From NCBI GenBank assembly GCA_963739175.1, contig CAVTZH010000011.1, positions 434,001-498,000 on the forward strand: a DNA stretch of 64,000 bases. The letters run 5' to 3'. Numbering within the stretch: position 1 is the stretch's first letter; every line of letters starts with the position of its first letter. Positions 11,100-17,969 of the stretch are shown here, piece after piece. The position numbers were made by a program, and so were the translations under genes. The DNA is from VAZQ01 sp963739175. GTDB taxonomy: Bacteria > Pseudomonadota > Alphaproteobacteria > Rhizobiales > Xanthobacteraceae. The notes below the pieces were generated by a model. It had not been told where the DNA came from. It was given only the letters and a program-made list of their open reading frames with translations, and did no database searches.

Positions 11100-11243
11100 A
11101 TGACGACGTTGCAAGCATTCTTGCTGGGAATCATGGTGGCCTGGAGCCCGTCGCTCTTGCTCCTCGCGTGGTGTCTATATCGCGACGGCGCAAGGACGTT
11201 GTCCGAGCACAAAGACGAGAGACTTAACGCGGCGCGAAAGTAG
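11100..11243 (+). CDS. Small membrane protein, 47 aa
   Basis: ATG with GGGAGTGG upstream. One long hydrophobic helix (AFLLGIMVAWSPSLLLLAW) with a central SPS kink is followed by a charged tail (RDGARTLSEHKDER). Convergent with the 31-aa membrane protein at 11259. Unknown function. Confidence 0.5.
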   Translation: MTTLQAFLLGIMVAWSPSLLLLAWCLYRDGARTLSEHKDERLNAARK

Positions 11244-11258
11244 CAGCCGGCAGTCTCA

Positions 11259-11354
11259 CTATCGTCGATCTCGAAGGACGAGCCACACCCAAATCGCCAG
11301 CGTGACTAGGCCCACCGTCACACCGCCATAGAAGAACGTTGAAAGATGATCCAT
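11259..11354 (-). CDS. Small membrane protein, 31 aa
   Basis: A tiny frame from ATG: short polar start (MDHLST), one hydrophobic helix (FFYGGVTVGLVTLAIWVWLV), and a positive stop-transfer end LRDRR. Clean N-out/C-in topology by the positive-inside rule. No obvious Shine-Dalgarno sequence, so moderate confidence. Confidence 0.45.
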   Translation of the reverse strand: MDHLSTFFYGGVTVGLVTLAIWVWLVLRDRR

Positions 11355-11736
11355 GGAGCGGGGCCGCTAGCCAATCGGAAATGAAGCCATCGAAACGCAA
11401 GCCATAGTACAATCATACTTCTCATGGAACGCCAGACACGCGGCACGGTTCCCCATTTTAACGCTACCGAAACTCAGAAATTGCGCATGACCGCCTCCGA
11501 GTGCTTCGGTCGATCACTCTAACCGTCGATCCTACGAATCTTGCCCCCACGACACGATCGGACGTCTGCAATATTGAAAGGGGGCTGGGCCGCCCGTTTG
11601 CCTAATGCTCGGTCTGATATTTGGGCGTTGGTTGGATGGGCAATCTGGTTGCTACCCACTAGCTTTTGCTGCTTCAATTCAATCCTCTTCGCGTTCCCGC
11701 GTCACTGCGGGCTCGCCCGCCTCATTCACCCCGCGC
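11355..11736. other. Intergenic, nothing certain
   Basis: About 380 bases. A plus-strand 32-codon frame from 11424 is open but has no motif or ribosome site. Otherwise no structure noted. Confidence 0.45.
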
Positions 11737-11967
11737 TCACTCCTTGAATTTTAGAGACGCATTCAGCTTGGCCTCACGATCCCGTTGCTCATACCTTTCG
11801 ATCAGCCGCGTATAACGTTCCACAAGGCGCTCATATCTCGATATCCACTGATCAGTCACATCGGCTCCCTCGAACTCGATTGTCTGGCCAGAGTTCAGAT
11901 CGCGGAGGGCTTGATCCGCGTTCTCTCGCTGCTTGAGTAGCCACTGGATGGTGGGCAACGTGTCCAT
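11737..11967 (-). CDS. Hypothetical helical protein, 76 aa
   Basis: Strongly charged, helical, coiled-coil-like: WLLKQRENADQALRDL, then YERLVERYTRLIERYEQRD. Start context MDTLPTIQ. No membrane segment and no family recognised. Resembles small island-borne helical proteins of rhizobia. Confidence 0.55.
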   Translation of the reverse strand: MDTLPTIQWLLKQRENADQALRDLNSGQTIEFEGADVTDQWISRYERLVERYTRLIERYEQRDREAKLNASLKFKE

Positions 11968-12144
11968 CGGTCCCTTCGGTCGCTGAGCGCGCTAGGCTAT
12001 CACGACCGGCGGCATCGCACGGACGTACTGCCGCCCGGTGGTCTGAATGATCATCCACTACGCGGTGCGCGCCCTGTTCCGCTCTGATCTCAGCGGTGCA
12101 ATACTGTGGCCGCCCAGGAGCGTACCAGACAGAGATCCAAGCCA

Positions 12145-12240
12145 ATGGATACTCTCTCCAACGCGTTCTTTATCGGGATCGATATCGGCCTGATCATCTT
12201 GGCAGTCGCCACCTTGCTATTGGATGCCGGCCACTCCTGA
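12145..12240 (+). CDS. Small membrane protein, 31 aa
   Basis: ATG frame encoding MDTLSNAFF followed by one hydrophobic helix (IGIDIGLIILAVATLLL) and a DAGHS tail. Similar in size and architecture to the 31-aa gene at 11259 but on the opposite strand. No strong ribosome site. Function unknown. Confidence 0.45.
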   Translation: MDTLSNAFFIGIDIGLIILAVATLLLDAGHS

Positions 12241-12442
12241 AACGAGCAACAGCGCGCCGGTGTGAACAGCGGTTTCGCCCCGGTGGTCGAGCTCGCTAGC
12301 CATGGGCGCGCTACGATGACCGCCCGCACATGCTCGGCCCGCGGATCGCCGACCAGCAGCCAATACAGGAAGCTCCCCAGCGAGCGCGCCCCCTTGTCCT
12401 CGCGCACAGCCGGCGCGCATTCAAGGAACCGACGGCGTTGTC

Positions 12443-12655
12443 TCAGCAATCAGCCAGAACGTAGAGCGCGTTCAATTTCCGCGCCGCTTCGTCGACGCGT
12501 CTCTGCAGGTCACGAACCGAGCCTTGCTCGAAATACACCCTGGCGTGCCATCCACCGGTCGCAGCAGCGAAAACGGCGACACGTATTTTCGGCTCGGTGA
12601 GCTGACTGCGGATCATGTTCGCAAGCTCAAGGGCGTTTTTTGGTATCTTGGCCAT
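12443..12655 (-). CDS. Hypothetical protein, 70 aa
   Basis: A small alpha/beta protein: helix ALELANMIRSQL, strand IRVAVFAAATGGWHARVYF, helix DLQRRVDEAARKLNALY. Coding composition is convincing. No motif identifies a function. Confidence 0.55.
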   Translation of the reverse strand: MAKIPKNALELANMIRSQLTEPKIRVAVFAAATGGWHARVYFEQGSVRDLQRRVDEAARKLNALYVLADC

Positions 12656-12847
12656 CTGTACGGGAGCCGGTCGAAATCAAAAGCGGCCCCCTAGCCCCGG
12701 GGGGCCGAGGGGCCGCAAGTTTGTGCGCGGGTCAGCAAACTGAGAGAGCCGCTGAATCGCGGAGGCATTCCAGCACAACCGGAGGCCGGCCTGCAACCGC
12801 GCGGCGCGAACTGGGCGGCTTCTGTTTTTCGATGGGGCCGGCGGCAA

Positions 12848-13043
12848 CTACTCTCGGCCACCGACGCTGAAATTGTCGCGTAATGCTTCGGCGAGCAGGC
12901 GTCGCGGATGGCGCTCGCCCTCTCGCGCCGCGTCGATGATCCGTTGTGCTGACGATATCGCAAGCCGCGTTGTAAGCCTCGCGCATGGCCTTGGTGGTTT
13001 CGGCGTCGAATGCGTCCCGGGGAAATGACGCTGGGAATGTCAC
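12848..13043 (-). CDS. Small conserved protein, paralogue of 62498-62734 (one frameshift)
   Basis: About 64 residues with the core FDAETTKAMREAYNAACD, then (after removing one base near 12953) RIIDAAREGERHPRRL and a final helix. The chromosomal gene at 62498-62734 has the same architecture (FDAETTKVMGEAYDAAC ... RIIEAAKKGERDPQRL). This family of about 70-80 residues looks common in Bradyrhizobium relatives. Function unknown. GTG start at 13043 chosen by alignment with the paralogue. Confidence 0.6.
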
Positions 13044-13260
13044 GCGCCGATCCCAGCAATGGGAATTTTATGTCAGAAGGCATTGTGATCGTGGGCTCCG
13101 AAAAAAGTGCGGGACTACGGTTACGTCGATGGCCGACGTTATTTTTGATAGCGAAGTGCCGCCATCGGAATGTCGCAGCGTGACTAATTTGAAACCTTAA
13201 TGAGGATCGTTAAATGGCAAAACAAATACGGCGGCGTGCGCGTCACCTAAAGTTATTGCG

Positions 13261-13527
13261 TTACTGTTGTTCGCTCAGGCCAGCCGCCTGCAGCCACGCG
13301 CGCCATTGCTCCTCGAGCTTCGCTTTGGCCGCTTCGATGGTATCAGCGGTGCCGTGCTGCTGCGGGCCTTTCGCCGGGCCGGCGTGCCATGTCCACGACC
13401 AATGCGCCGTCCCGCCGGAGGTGACGCTTGTCGACGGCTTTCCACAAATTGGCGACAACGAGCGGCGCCGGAAACAATGTCGAGCTGCGTGCCTGATGAT
13501 GCCGCGATCGCGATAGGTGAGGGGCAT
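13261..13527 (-). CDS. Hypothetical protein, 88 aa
   Basis: The C-terminal half (HWSWTWHAGP, then EAAKAKLEEQWRAWLQAAGL) looks like genuine protein with a Trp-rich strand and an amphipathic helix. The Arg/Cys-rich N-terminal half is less convincing and may be a shifted frame. No function assigned. Confidence 0.4.
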   Translation of the reverse strand: MPLTYRDRGIIRHAARHCFRRRSLSPICGKPSTSVTSGGTAHWSWTWHAGPAKGPQQHGTADTIEAAKAKLEEQWRAWLQAAGLSEQQ

Positions 13528-13530
13528 TGA

Positions 13531-13743
13531 TCAGCGCCGTGCTGTTGCTTTGAAGCCGGGTGGCATGTCTGGCCGATCGTCCGGGCCTTCGCTCGCGTTA
13601 CAGTTCCAACACGGTTTGCCAGGCGCTCCACACTCGCATCCGCCTAGGATGCCCCATGGCCGGGACTCGTGCGCCTCGCAAAGCCACCGGGCGCCGCGAC
13701 AGATCGGGCAGTCAGGCCGTTTGCTCTTGGGCGAATTTGGCAT
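13531..13743 (-). CDS. Cys-rich putative zinc-binding protein, 70 aa
   Basis: Contains CPICRGARWLC, then CECGAPGKPCWNCN: three CxxC/CxC knuckles resembling a DnaJ-type zinc finger. Lys/Arg-rich ends. It overlaps the start of no known domain and sits in a run of small minus-strand genes (13531-14146) that overlap or touch, so it may be co-transcribed. Nucleic-acid or protein binding is a guess. Confidence 0.5.
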   Translation of the reverse strand: MPNSPKSKRPDCPICRGARWLCEAHESRPWGILGGCECGAPGKPCWNCNASEGPDDRPDMPPGFKATARR

Positions 13744-13951
13744 CGAGTTGCCCGTCTAGCAGCAGCGCCAGTTCAATCTGCGTGGCTATTTGCTCGGGCG
13801 AGCCCTTCTCTATCGAGCAGTTCCGCCGCACGCTTCCACGACTTGATAGCGCGGGCCTCGTCTTGAGCTTGCCAAGAACATAACGCTTGGCCTCCTCAGT
13901 CGTTCGGAGCGTCTTGCCGGATTTGTCTTTGATGGCGCGGGGCAGCTTCAT
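13712..13951 (-). CDS. Hypothetical protein, 79 aa (probably doubly frameshifted)
   Basis: Begins MKLPRAIKDKSGKTLRTTEEAKRY. The end QIATQIELALLLDGQLDAKF looks authentic, but the middle reads better in another frame (EARAIKSWKRAAELLD), implying a base lost near 13865 and one gained near 13812. The restored protein would be helical with no known motif. The 3' end overlaps the Cys-rich gene by 32 bases. Confidence 0.4.
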   Translation of the reverse strand: MKLPRAIKDKSGKTLRTTEEAKRYVLGKLKTRPALSSRGSVRRNCSIEKGSPEQIATQIELALLLDGQLDAKFAQEQTA

Positions 13952-13997
13952 CGCAAACCCATCCGGTGCCGTCGCAATTCGCGCAGCGCTCGCTCAT
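13896..13997 (-). CDS. Putative CxxC miniprotein, 33 aa
   Basis: Start overlaps the upstream stop (ATGA). Encodes MSERCANCDGTGWVC, a DnaJ-like CxxCxGxGxxC knuckle, then an unstructured tail. It overlaps the start of the gene at 13712-13951 in another frame, so it may be the front part of that gene joined by a frameshift. Low confidence. Confidence 0.3.
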   Translation of the reverse strand: MSERCANCDGTGWVCDEAAPRHQRQIRQDAPND

Positions 13998-14146
13998 CTT
14001 TTTTGGCGTGAATTGTTGCGAGCGGGCTCATCGAGCGCGCGTTCAATCGCGCGGCGGGCGCTGGCGGATCGCGTGCCCTTTGCACCGATCATCGACGCGG
14101 CCGAGGCCTCGCCAAATCGTCGCCCATCGCCAATCGGGCTTCGCAT
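13994..14146 (-). CDS. Hypothetical protein, 50 aa
   Basis: A basic small protein (GAKGTRSASARRAIERALDEPARNNSRQKR is its C-terminal nature in parts: SASARRAIERALDEP). Stop overlaps the next start by 4 nt, suggesting translational coupling with 13896-13997. Unknown function. Confidence 0.35.
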   Translation of the reverse strand: MRSPIGDGRRFGEASAASMIGAKGTRSASARRAIERALDEPARNNSRQKR

Positions 14147-14161
14147 GCTTGAAGGGTGCCG

Positions 14162-14617
14162 TTAAGCCGCCACAGCCAATGTTTGCCGTTTAGAAAACAG
14201 CCGAGTTCGGATCGCGTCCTCGACCCTTATGAGCATCTTCTCTGCTTCGATGACTCGCGCCTCTGCGTTTCTTGCGCGCCCCTCAGTATTTGATAGCCAA
14301 TTCGCCAAGGCGGCGATCTCCGATTGGGCAGCCCTCGACATCTGCTCAGCTTCGTCGGCTCGGGCATTGGCAGCCTTAGCCTCCGCCTCGGCTGCTTGTT
14401 GCAACGACTGCATCTCCCGAAGTTGAGACTCTGCTGACTGCAACCGCTCGGCCGCCTGCCGAGCAAGGTTTAGTGCGCGTGCCTCCGTGGCAGCGGCGCG
14501 TTCTTCTATGCTCTGCAACAGATCAGCGGCTTGATGTACGAGATCGAGGAACCGTGCCCTCTGCCTGTGCAGACGGGCGATTGCGTCTGAATTGCGCCAC
14601 CTGTCTGTCCAGGTCAC
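14162..14617 (-). CDS. Coiled-coil protein, 151 aa
   Basis: Almost entirely a heptad-repeat helix rich in Ala, Glu, Gln and Arg (for example ARALNLARQAAERLQSAE and KAANARADEAEQM). No membrane anchor or enzymatic motif, and a basic C-terminus. Such proteins act as scaffolds or structural rods; nothing here tells which. Largest intact hypothetical gene of the island. Confidence 0.6.
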   Translation of the reverse strand: MTWTDRWRNSDAIARLHRQRARFLDLVHQAADLLQSIEERAAATEARALNLARQAAERLQSAESQLREMQSLQQAAEAEAKAANARADEAEQMSRAAQSEIAALANWLSNTEGRARNAEARVIEAEKMLIRVEDAIRTRLFSKRQTLAVAA

Positions 14618-14717
14618 GCTCTTGAACTAGCCCCATGATGGTTGCCCCGTGGCAAGAATCTCCGAATCGCAACACGGAAAACCTAGTCGTATCGTGGTAA
14701 ATGAAACCTTAATACCG

Positions 14718-15066
14718 TCAGGTGCCGGGCGATCGACCGCACAGCGATATCAGGTAGTTTAGCATCGCGCCCTGGACCGACTTCTGTAGCTCCGGCCGCG
14801 CCTTCGCATAAGCCACGACGGCGTCGGCGAGTTGATTGGAAGTCATTTGCCTTCTGACGCAAGCAATTGTGGTAGTGCACAACAAATGCTTGCTCGCTGG
14901 GCGTTTCTCCAAAGCTAACCAGAGAGTTGAGCGCGCCAGCAATGTATGCTGCGCGCTGCGTTGGCGGAAGTCGTTCCCATTGAAAGTAGTTGTAGAAGAC
15001 TGCATGTGCAAAAGCCGATGTTAAAACGCTGGCGCATACAAGAATCGCGCAACAACCATTTCTCAT
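14718..15066 (-). CDS. Secreted protein with conserved Cys pair, about 115 aa (one frameshift)
   Basis: Signal peptide (ILVCASVLTSAFAHA), then YFQWERLPPTQRAAYIAG, a Cys in YHNCLRQKAND, and, after one extra base near 14838, LADAVVAYAKARPELQKS and a final Cys in LISLCG. The helical secreted fold with two Cys recalls small Rap1a/Tai-like periplasmic proteins of proteobacteria, but the match is by eye only. Confidence 0.5.
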
Positions 15067-15081
15067 TCCCTCCCCCTTTGA

Positions 15082-15237
15082 TTATCGCGTGGGCCTAAAT
15101 CGCTGTGACCGCGCCTCATCCAGCGCACGCTCGATCGGATAGCCCGTCGTCCCGTCCTCGAGGTCCTCGGCCAAGCCCATTGCGGTTTCCAGCAGCTTGA
15201 TCACCTTGCCGCGCTGCTCGGCCGTGTTATCGGTCAT
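15082..15237 (-). CDS. Small helical protein, 51 aa
   Basis: Start MTDNTAEQRGKVIKLLETAM, then an acidic turn (EDLEDGTTGYPIERALDEAR) and basic tail. It sits head-to-head with, and effectively occupies, the place of the missing 5' half of the integrase. Function unknown. Confidence 0.5.
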   Translation of the reverse strand: MTDNTAEQRGKVIKLLETAMGLAEDLEDGTTGYPIERALDEARSQRFRPTR

Positions 15238-15265
15238 CGGGCTATCCTTAGGATTGGTGATCAGC

Positions 15266-16131
15266 ATCGGATCCGACAAGCTGTCTGCCCTCACCGCCCC
15301 GCGTGTCTATGAGTTCGACGACAAGCTACGGAAGGCCGGCCGATCGCTGGCAATGCGCCGAAAGGTGCTGACCAATCTCAAGACGATGCTCACGTTCTGC
15401 CAGGGCAAGGGCAAGGTGGCTCAGAACGTCGCACGTGGCGTGAAGATCAAGAGCGACGACCAGCGCGACGTCGCCCCTGTTCGTGCTGGCGTAGACTTCC
15501 CTGATCGGCACGAGCTGCGCACGACCCTCGACAAGGCGGAAGGACGATGGCGACCGCTGGTTATCACCGCGATCTTCACAGGGATGCGCGCCAGCGAACT
15601 ACGCGGCCTGCCATGGTCCAACGTCGATCTCGACGGCGCCGTGCTCCACGTCCGGCAGCGTGCTGACCAGTGGGGCACGATCGGCAAGCCCAAGAGCAAG
15701 GCAGGCAACCGCGACATCCCCCTAACCCCGATGGCCATCAACGCACTGCGGAAATGGCAGGAGCGAATGCCCGAAGGGCGAACACGGCCTGGTATTCCCG
15801 AATGGCGCCGGCAACGTCGAGAAGCCATCAGAACATCCGCTCGCCGCTTCTGGGAGCCCTTACAGCTCGCCAATGCGATGGCCGTGGATTCGGGGAAGCG
15901 TGAGCAAGGCGAACCAGTGCTGGAAGCGAAATACGGACTCCACGCCCTCCGCCACGCCGCGGCGAGCCTGTTCATCGCGCATCTGGGATGGACGCCGAAG
16001 CGGGTGCAGACCGTGCATCGGTCATTCGTCCATCAAGATGACGTTTGATCTCTACGGGCACCTGTTCGAGGACAAGCGAAGGCGACCGCGAAGCGATGAA
16101 AAAGCTCGAAGCAGCGATCGTCGCGGCATAG
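15266..16131 (+). pseudogene. int: Tyrosine-type site-specific integrase, 5'-truncated
   Basis: Phage-type integrase remnant. From DKLSALTAPRVYEFDD onward the core-binding and catalytic domains are present: Arg in TGMRASELRGLPW, HALRHAAAS (HxxR), and the Tyr nucleophile in MTFDLYGHLF. The N-terminal arm-binding domain (roughly 100-150 residues) and start codon are gone, replaced by an unrelated minus-strand gene. Two further +1 shifts (near 16016 and 16077) interrupt the catalytic end and may be sequencing error. It ends 148 bp before attR, as expected for the enzyme that inserted this island. Confidence 0.85.
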
Positions 16132-16222
16132 ACTGTCTGTGTTCCTTCCGCTCAGGAAGGGCCAACCCAAACTCCAACGTCCTCCAGCCGCGGGCTGCAC
16201 CTGGGGCTTTTTCTTTGAGGCT

Positions 16223-16240
16223 TGCAACACAGATGCAACA
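16223..16240 (+). promoter_or_regulatory. Candidate integrase arm-type sites, right end
   Basis: TGCAACA at 16223-16229 and 16234-16240, 11 bp apart. This repeats the spacing of the left-end pair (7023, 7034). Located 39 bp inside the attR core. Confidence 0.55.
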
Positions 16241-16278
16241 TGGCGCGGAATAGCTGAATTAAATCAACGCGCCGACAA

Positions 16279-16326
16279 AGCCTTCTAAGCTGTTGGTCGC
16301 AGGTTCGATTCCTGCCGGGGTCGCCA
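16279..16326 (+). repeat. attR core, 48-bp direct repeat
   Basis: Identical to 6848-6895: the 3' half of tRNA-Arg(UCU) with CCA but no 5' half. Marks the right boundary of the island. Confidence 0.95.
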
Positions 16327-16429
16327 GTCTGTTCCAAGGTCTTCGCCCAGTCGGCCCGAACTCACCGCCCACCCGCGTTTGACCCCATGTCGTTACCGGC
16401 AACCATCGATTGGCAGATCGTCCGTGAAC

Positions 16430-16444
16430 CGGACGAAACGGCCA
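16430..16444 (+). promoter_or_regulatory. Shared 15-nt element upstream of GG-leader gene (right copy)
   Basis: CGGACGAAACGGCCA, 14/15 identical to 7117-7131, about 77 nt upstream of the start at 16521. Possible common control of the two GG-leader genes. Confidence 0.35.
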
Positions 16445-16520
16445 GCCGACAACTGCTCGGAGGTGGAGGCAGTGAACGGGAGCTCGGCTGCCATAGCAAA
16501 TCTCCCGAGGAGCAGACTCC

Positions 16521-16688
16521 ATGACGACCGAGACAAATAGCCACAAACAGGAACCTCGCCCCCTCAGCGAAACGGAACTCGACACTGTGGTCGGCGGCAG
16601 CGTCCCAGGATCCACAATCTTGGCGTTGGCCGTGCTCCGCCGGATATGCCTCGATACACTGTTGCCAGGCACCTGCGGTCGCGACTAG
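16521..16688 (+). CDS. Double-glycine leader peptide, bacteriocin-like (55 aa)
   Basis: ATG after GAGGAGCAG. Leader ending LSETELDTVVGG, then a core of about 29 residues containing two Cys (RRICLDTLLPGTCGRD), which could form a disulfide or thioether ring. The leader matches the ELDxVxGG pattern of the gene at 7192, though the cores differ entirely. It is just outside the island's right end. A strong hairpin follows at 16727. No exporter nearby. Confidence 0.65.
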   Translation: MTTETNSHKQEPRPLSETELDTVVGGSVPGSTILALAVLRRICLDTLLPGTCGRD

Positions 16689-16726
16689 CGACCAGACGAG
16701 GCATTGCTCGCCTTGCGTGAAGCGAT

Positions 16727-16762
16727 GACAGGGGCGACCACGTAATGTGGGTCGCCCCTGTC
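16727..16762 (+). terminator. Hairpin terminator after GG-leader gene
   Basis: Perfect 13-bp stem GACAGGGGCGACC / GGTCGCCCCTGTC with a 10-nt loop, 39 nt after the GG-leader stop. No T-run follows, so it could act as an mRNA-stabilising hairpin instead. Confidence 0.55.
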
Positions 16763-16891
16763 TAAGCCGTTGGTCGGAGACAAGCCGCCATCATTGTGGT
16801 GTTGTCGCGCTTTGTGTGATCACATTGGCGACGGCCCCTGGGCGGCAGTTTTCGCCGTCCCCGGATACGCACTTTTATCGAAGGCGTCCGC

Positions 16892-17776
16892 ATGCGCGCG
16901 CTGACTTCACCGGCCGTCGAATTCTTGGCGCGCAGATTCTTGGCGCGCAGATTTTTGGCGCGCAAAGGCAACACGCTGCGTTTGGCTGCGCTCGGTCTCA
17001 TCGTCCTTCCCCTCAGCCTGCCTGCTCCGACGGCCATGGCGCAGCAGAATTTCGTTCTGAAGGCCGCCTGCATCGGCGGAGCTTTCAATACGGTGACCGA
17101 AGTGGCGGCGGCCGCTGACGGGACCATCAGCCAACGGCGCTACTACAATTCAGGACTCGGAGGCCGGGAGTGGCAAGTCTTGGGCCGCGACCCGAAGCGG
17201 GTGAAAGGCTGGCTCAATCGCGTCGATGCGACCAAGCAGCGCCGGGCCACCGTACCGACCACGGTGGATCGCAATCCGTGCAGGGCCGGAAGCTCTCGTC
17301 CATGTCACATCGTCCGGCGCAAGGGCAGGACGGACTATTACGCCTGCGCCTCTCCGGCCGTGCTGGAAGAGATGATGGATTTCAACGAGTCGACGAATGC
17401 ACCGCGAGCGGACGGTGCGTTCGATGTGATGGAGCAATGGGACAAAGCATTTGCAGCCGCGGATGTCGGCGCCATCGTGAAACTCTTTGCGCCGGACGCG
17501 CTACTCATGGCGGACGACACCAAGACCGTCATCAGTGGCCCCGAAGCAATCCGCAAGTACTTCGACGATGCGTTCCGCGGTCAAAAGCCGCGTACGCTTG
17601 GCCCCACGCAGGAAAATAGGATCCTGTCCGAGGACGTCGTCGTCTTTGCGCAATACAGCGCGTGGACCGATGCGCCGGAAGGTCAGACGTTTCCGGATCG
17701 CATCACGTTTGTGGTCGCCAAGAGCGACGCAGGCTGGCGGATCGTGCATCTGCATCGCTCGGCCACGCCCAAGTGA
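16892..17776 (+). CDS. Secreted protein with SnoaL/NTF2-like domain, 294 aa
   Basis: N-terminal signal peptide (LIVLPLSLPAPTAMA) preceded by an odd triple FLARR repeat; a middle region of about 100 residues with four Cys (C in PCRAGSSRPCHIVRR) and no recognised family; and a C-terminal NTF2-like fold (residues about 170-290: MEQWDKAFAAADVGAIVKLF, FAPDALLM, PEAIRKYFDDAF, DRITFVVAKSDAGWRIVHLH). That domain is typical of SgcJ/EcaC or DUF4440-type ketosteroid-isomerase-like proteins. The true start may be internal, since the repeat lies before the hydrophobic segment. Confidence 0.7.
   Translation: MRALTSPAVEFLARRFLARRFLARKGNTLRLAALGLIVLPLSLPAPTAMAQQNFVLKAACIGGAFNTVTEVAAAADGTISQRRYYNSGLGGREWQVLGRDPKRVKGWLNRVDATKQRRATVPTTVDRNPCRAGSSRPCHIVRRKGRTDYYACASPAVLEEMMDFNESTNAPRADGAFDVMEQWDKAFAAADVGAIVKLFAPDALLMADDTKTVISGPEAIRKYFDDAFRGQKPRTLGPTQENRILSEDVVVFAQYSAWTDAPEGQTFPDRITFVVAKSDAGWRIVHLHRSATPK
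16922..16966 (+). repeat. Three tandem 15-nt repeats encoding FLARR
   Basis: Units at 16922, 16937 and 16952 (TTCTTGGCGCGCAGA and near copies), in frame in the signal region of the preceding gene. Likely replication-slippage expansion; length may vary between strains. Confidence 0.8.
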
Positions 17777-17969
17777 GCCTGGTCGAAGTCCGCGCGGCTC
17801 GGTTGGCTTGACCTGTGCGGCGGCCACGGCCCTTGCCGCTTCGTTGCGCTGGCGCTCCACTTTCGCCGCTTGCTCCAGCATGTCATTGCAGAGCGATAAA
17901 CTAGATCGACAAGGCGTATTGTTTGCAGGTGGGCATCGAACCAAATGATCCGACAGGCGTTTCCTTTCA

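Larger units (their letters stand above)
6848..16326. mobile_element. Genomic island integrated in tRNA-Arg(UCU)
   Basis: A 9.5 kb block delimited by a perfect 48-bp direct repeat: 6848-6895 is part of tRNA-Arg and 16279-16326 is an orphan tRNA 3' half. Inside are a tyrosine-recombinase remnant beside the right repeat, TGCAACA motif pairs at both ends, visibly lower GC than the flanks, and cargo of mostly tiny hypothetical genes plus a D-Ala-D-Ala carboxypeptidase. No conjugation, replication or relaxase gene is visible. The integrase lacks its N-terminal half, so the island cannot excise by itself. A tRNA-Thr-like remnant at 8177-8221 suggests the island is composite. Confidence 0.93.
16132..16520. 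other. Right island junction and leader region
   Basis: Holds the right arm-type sites, the attR core, and the promoter region of the GG-leader gene at 16521. No other gene seen. Confidence 0.6.

Noticed and set aside
12090..12449. Minus-strand frame with a protein-like stretch (GSFLYWLLVGDPRAEHV)
   Set aside because: Only a short plausible segment; the remainder is unstructured and overlaps the 31-aa membrane protein. I could not decide, so it is left out.
16755..16786. tRNA-like anticodon arm (TCTAAGCCGTTGGTCGGAG) after the GG-leader hairpin
   Set aside because: No T-arm, acceptor or CCA follows; the resemblance is limited to a short stretch, so I do not call another att scar.
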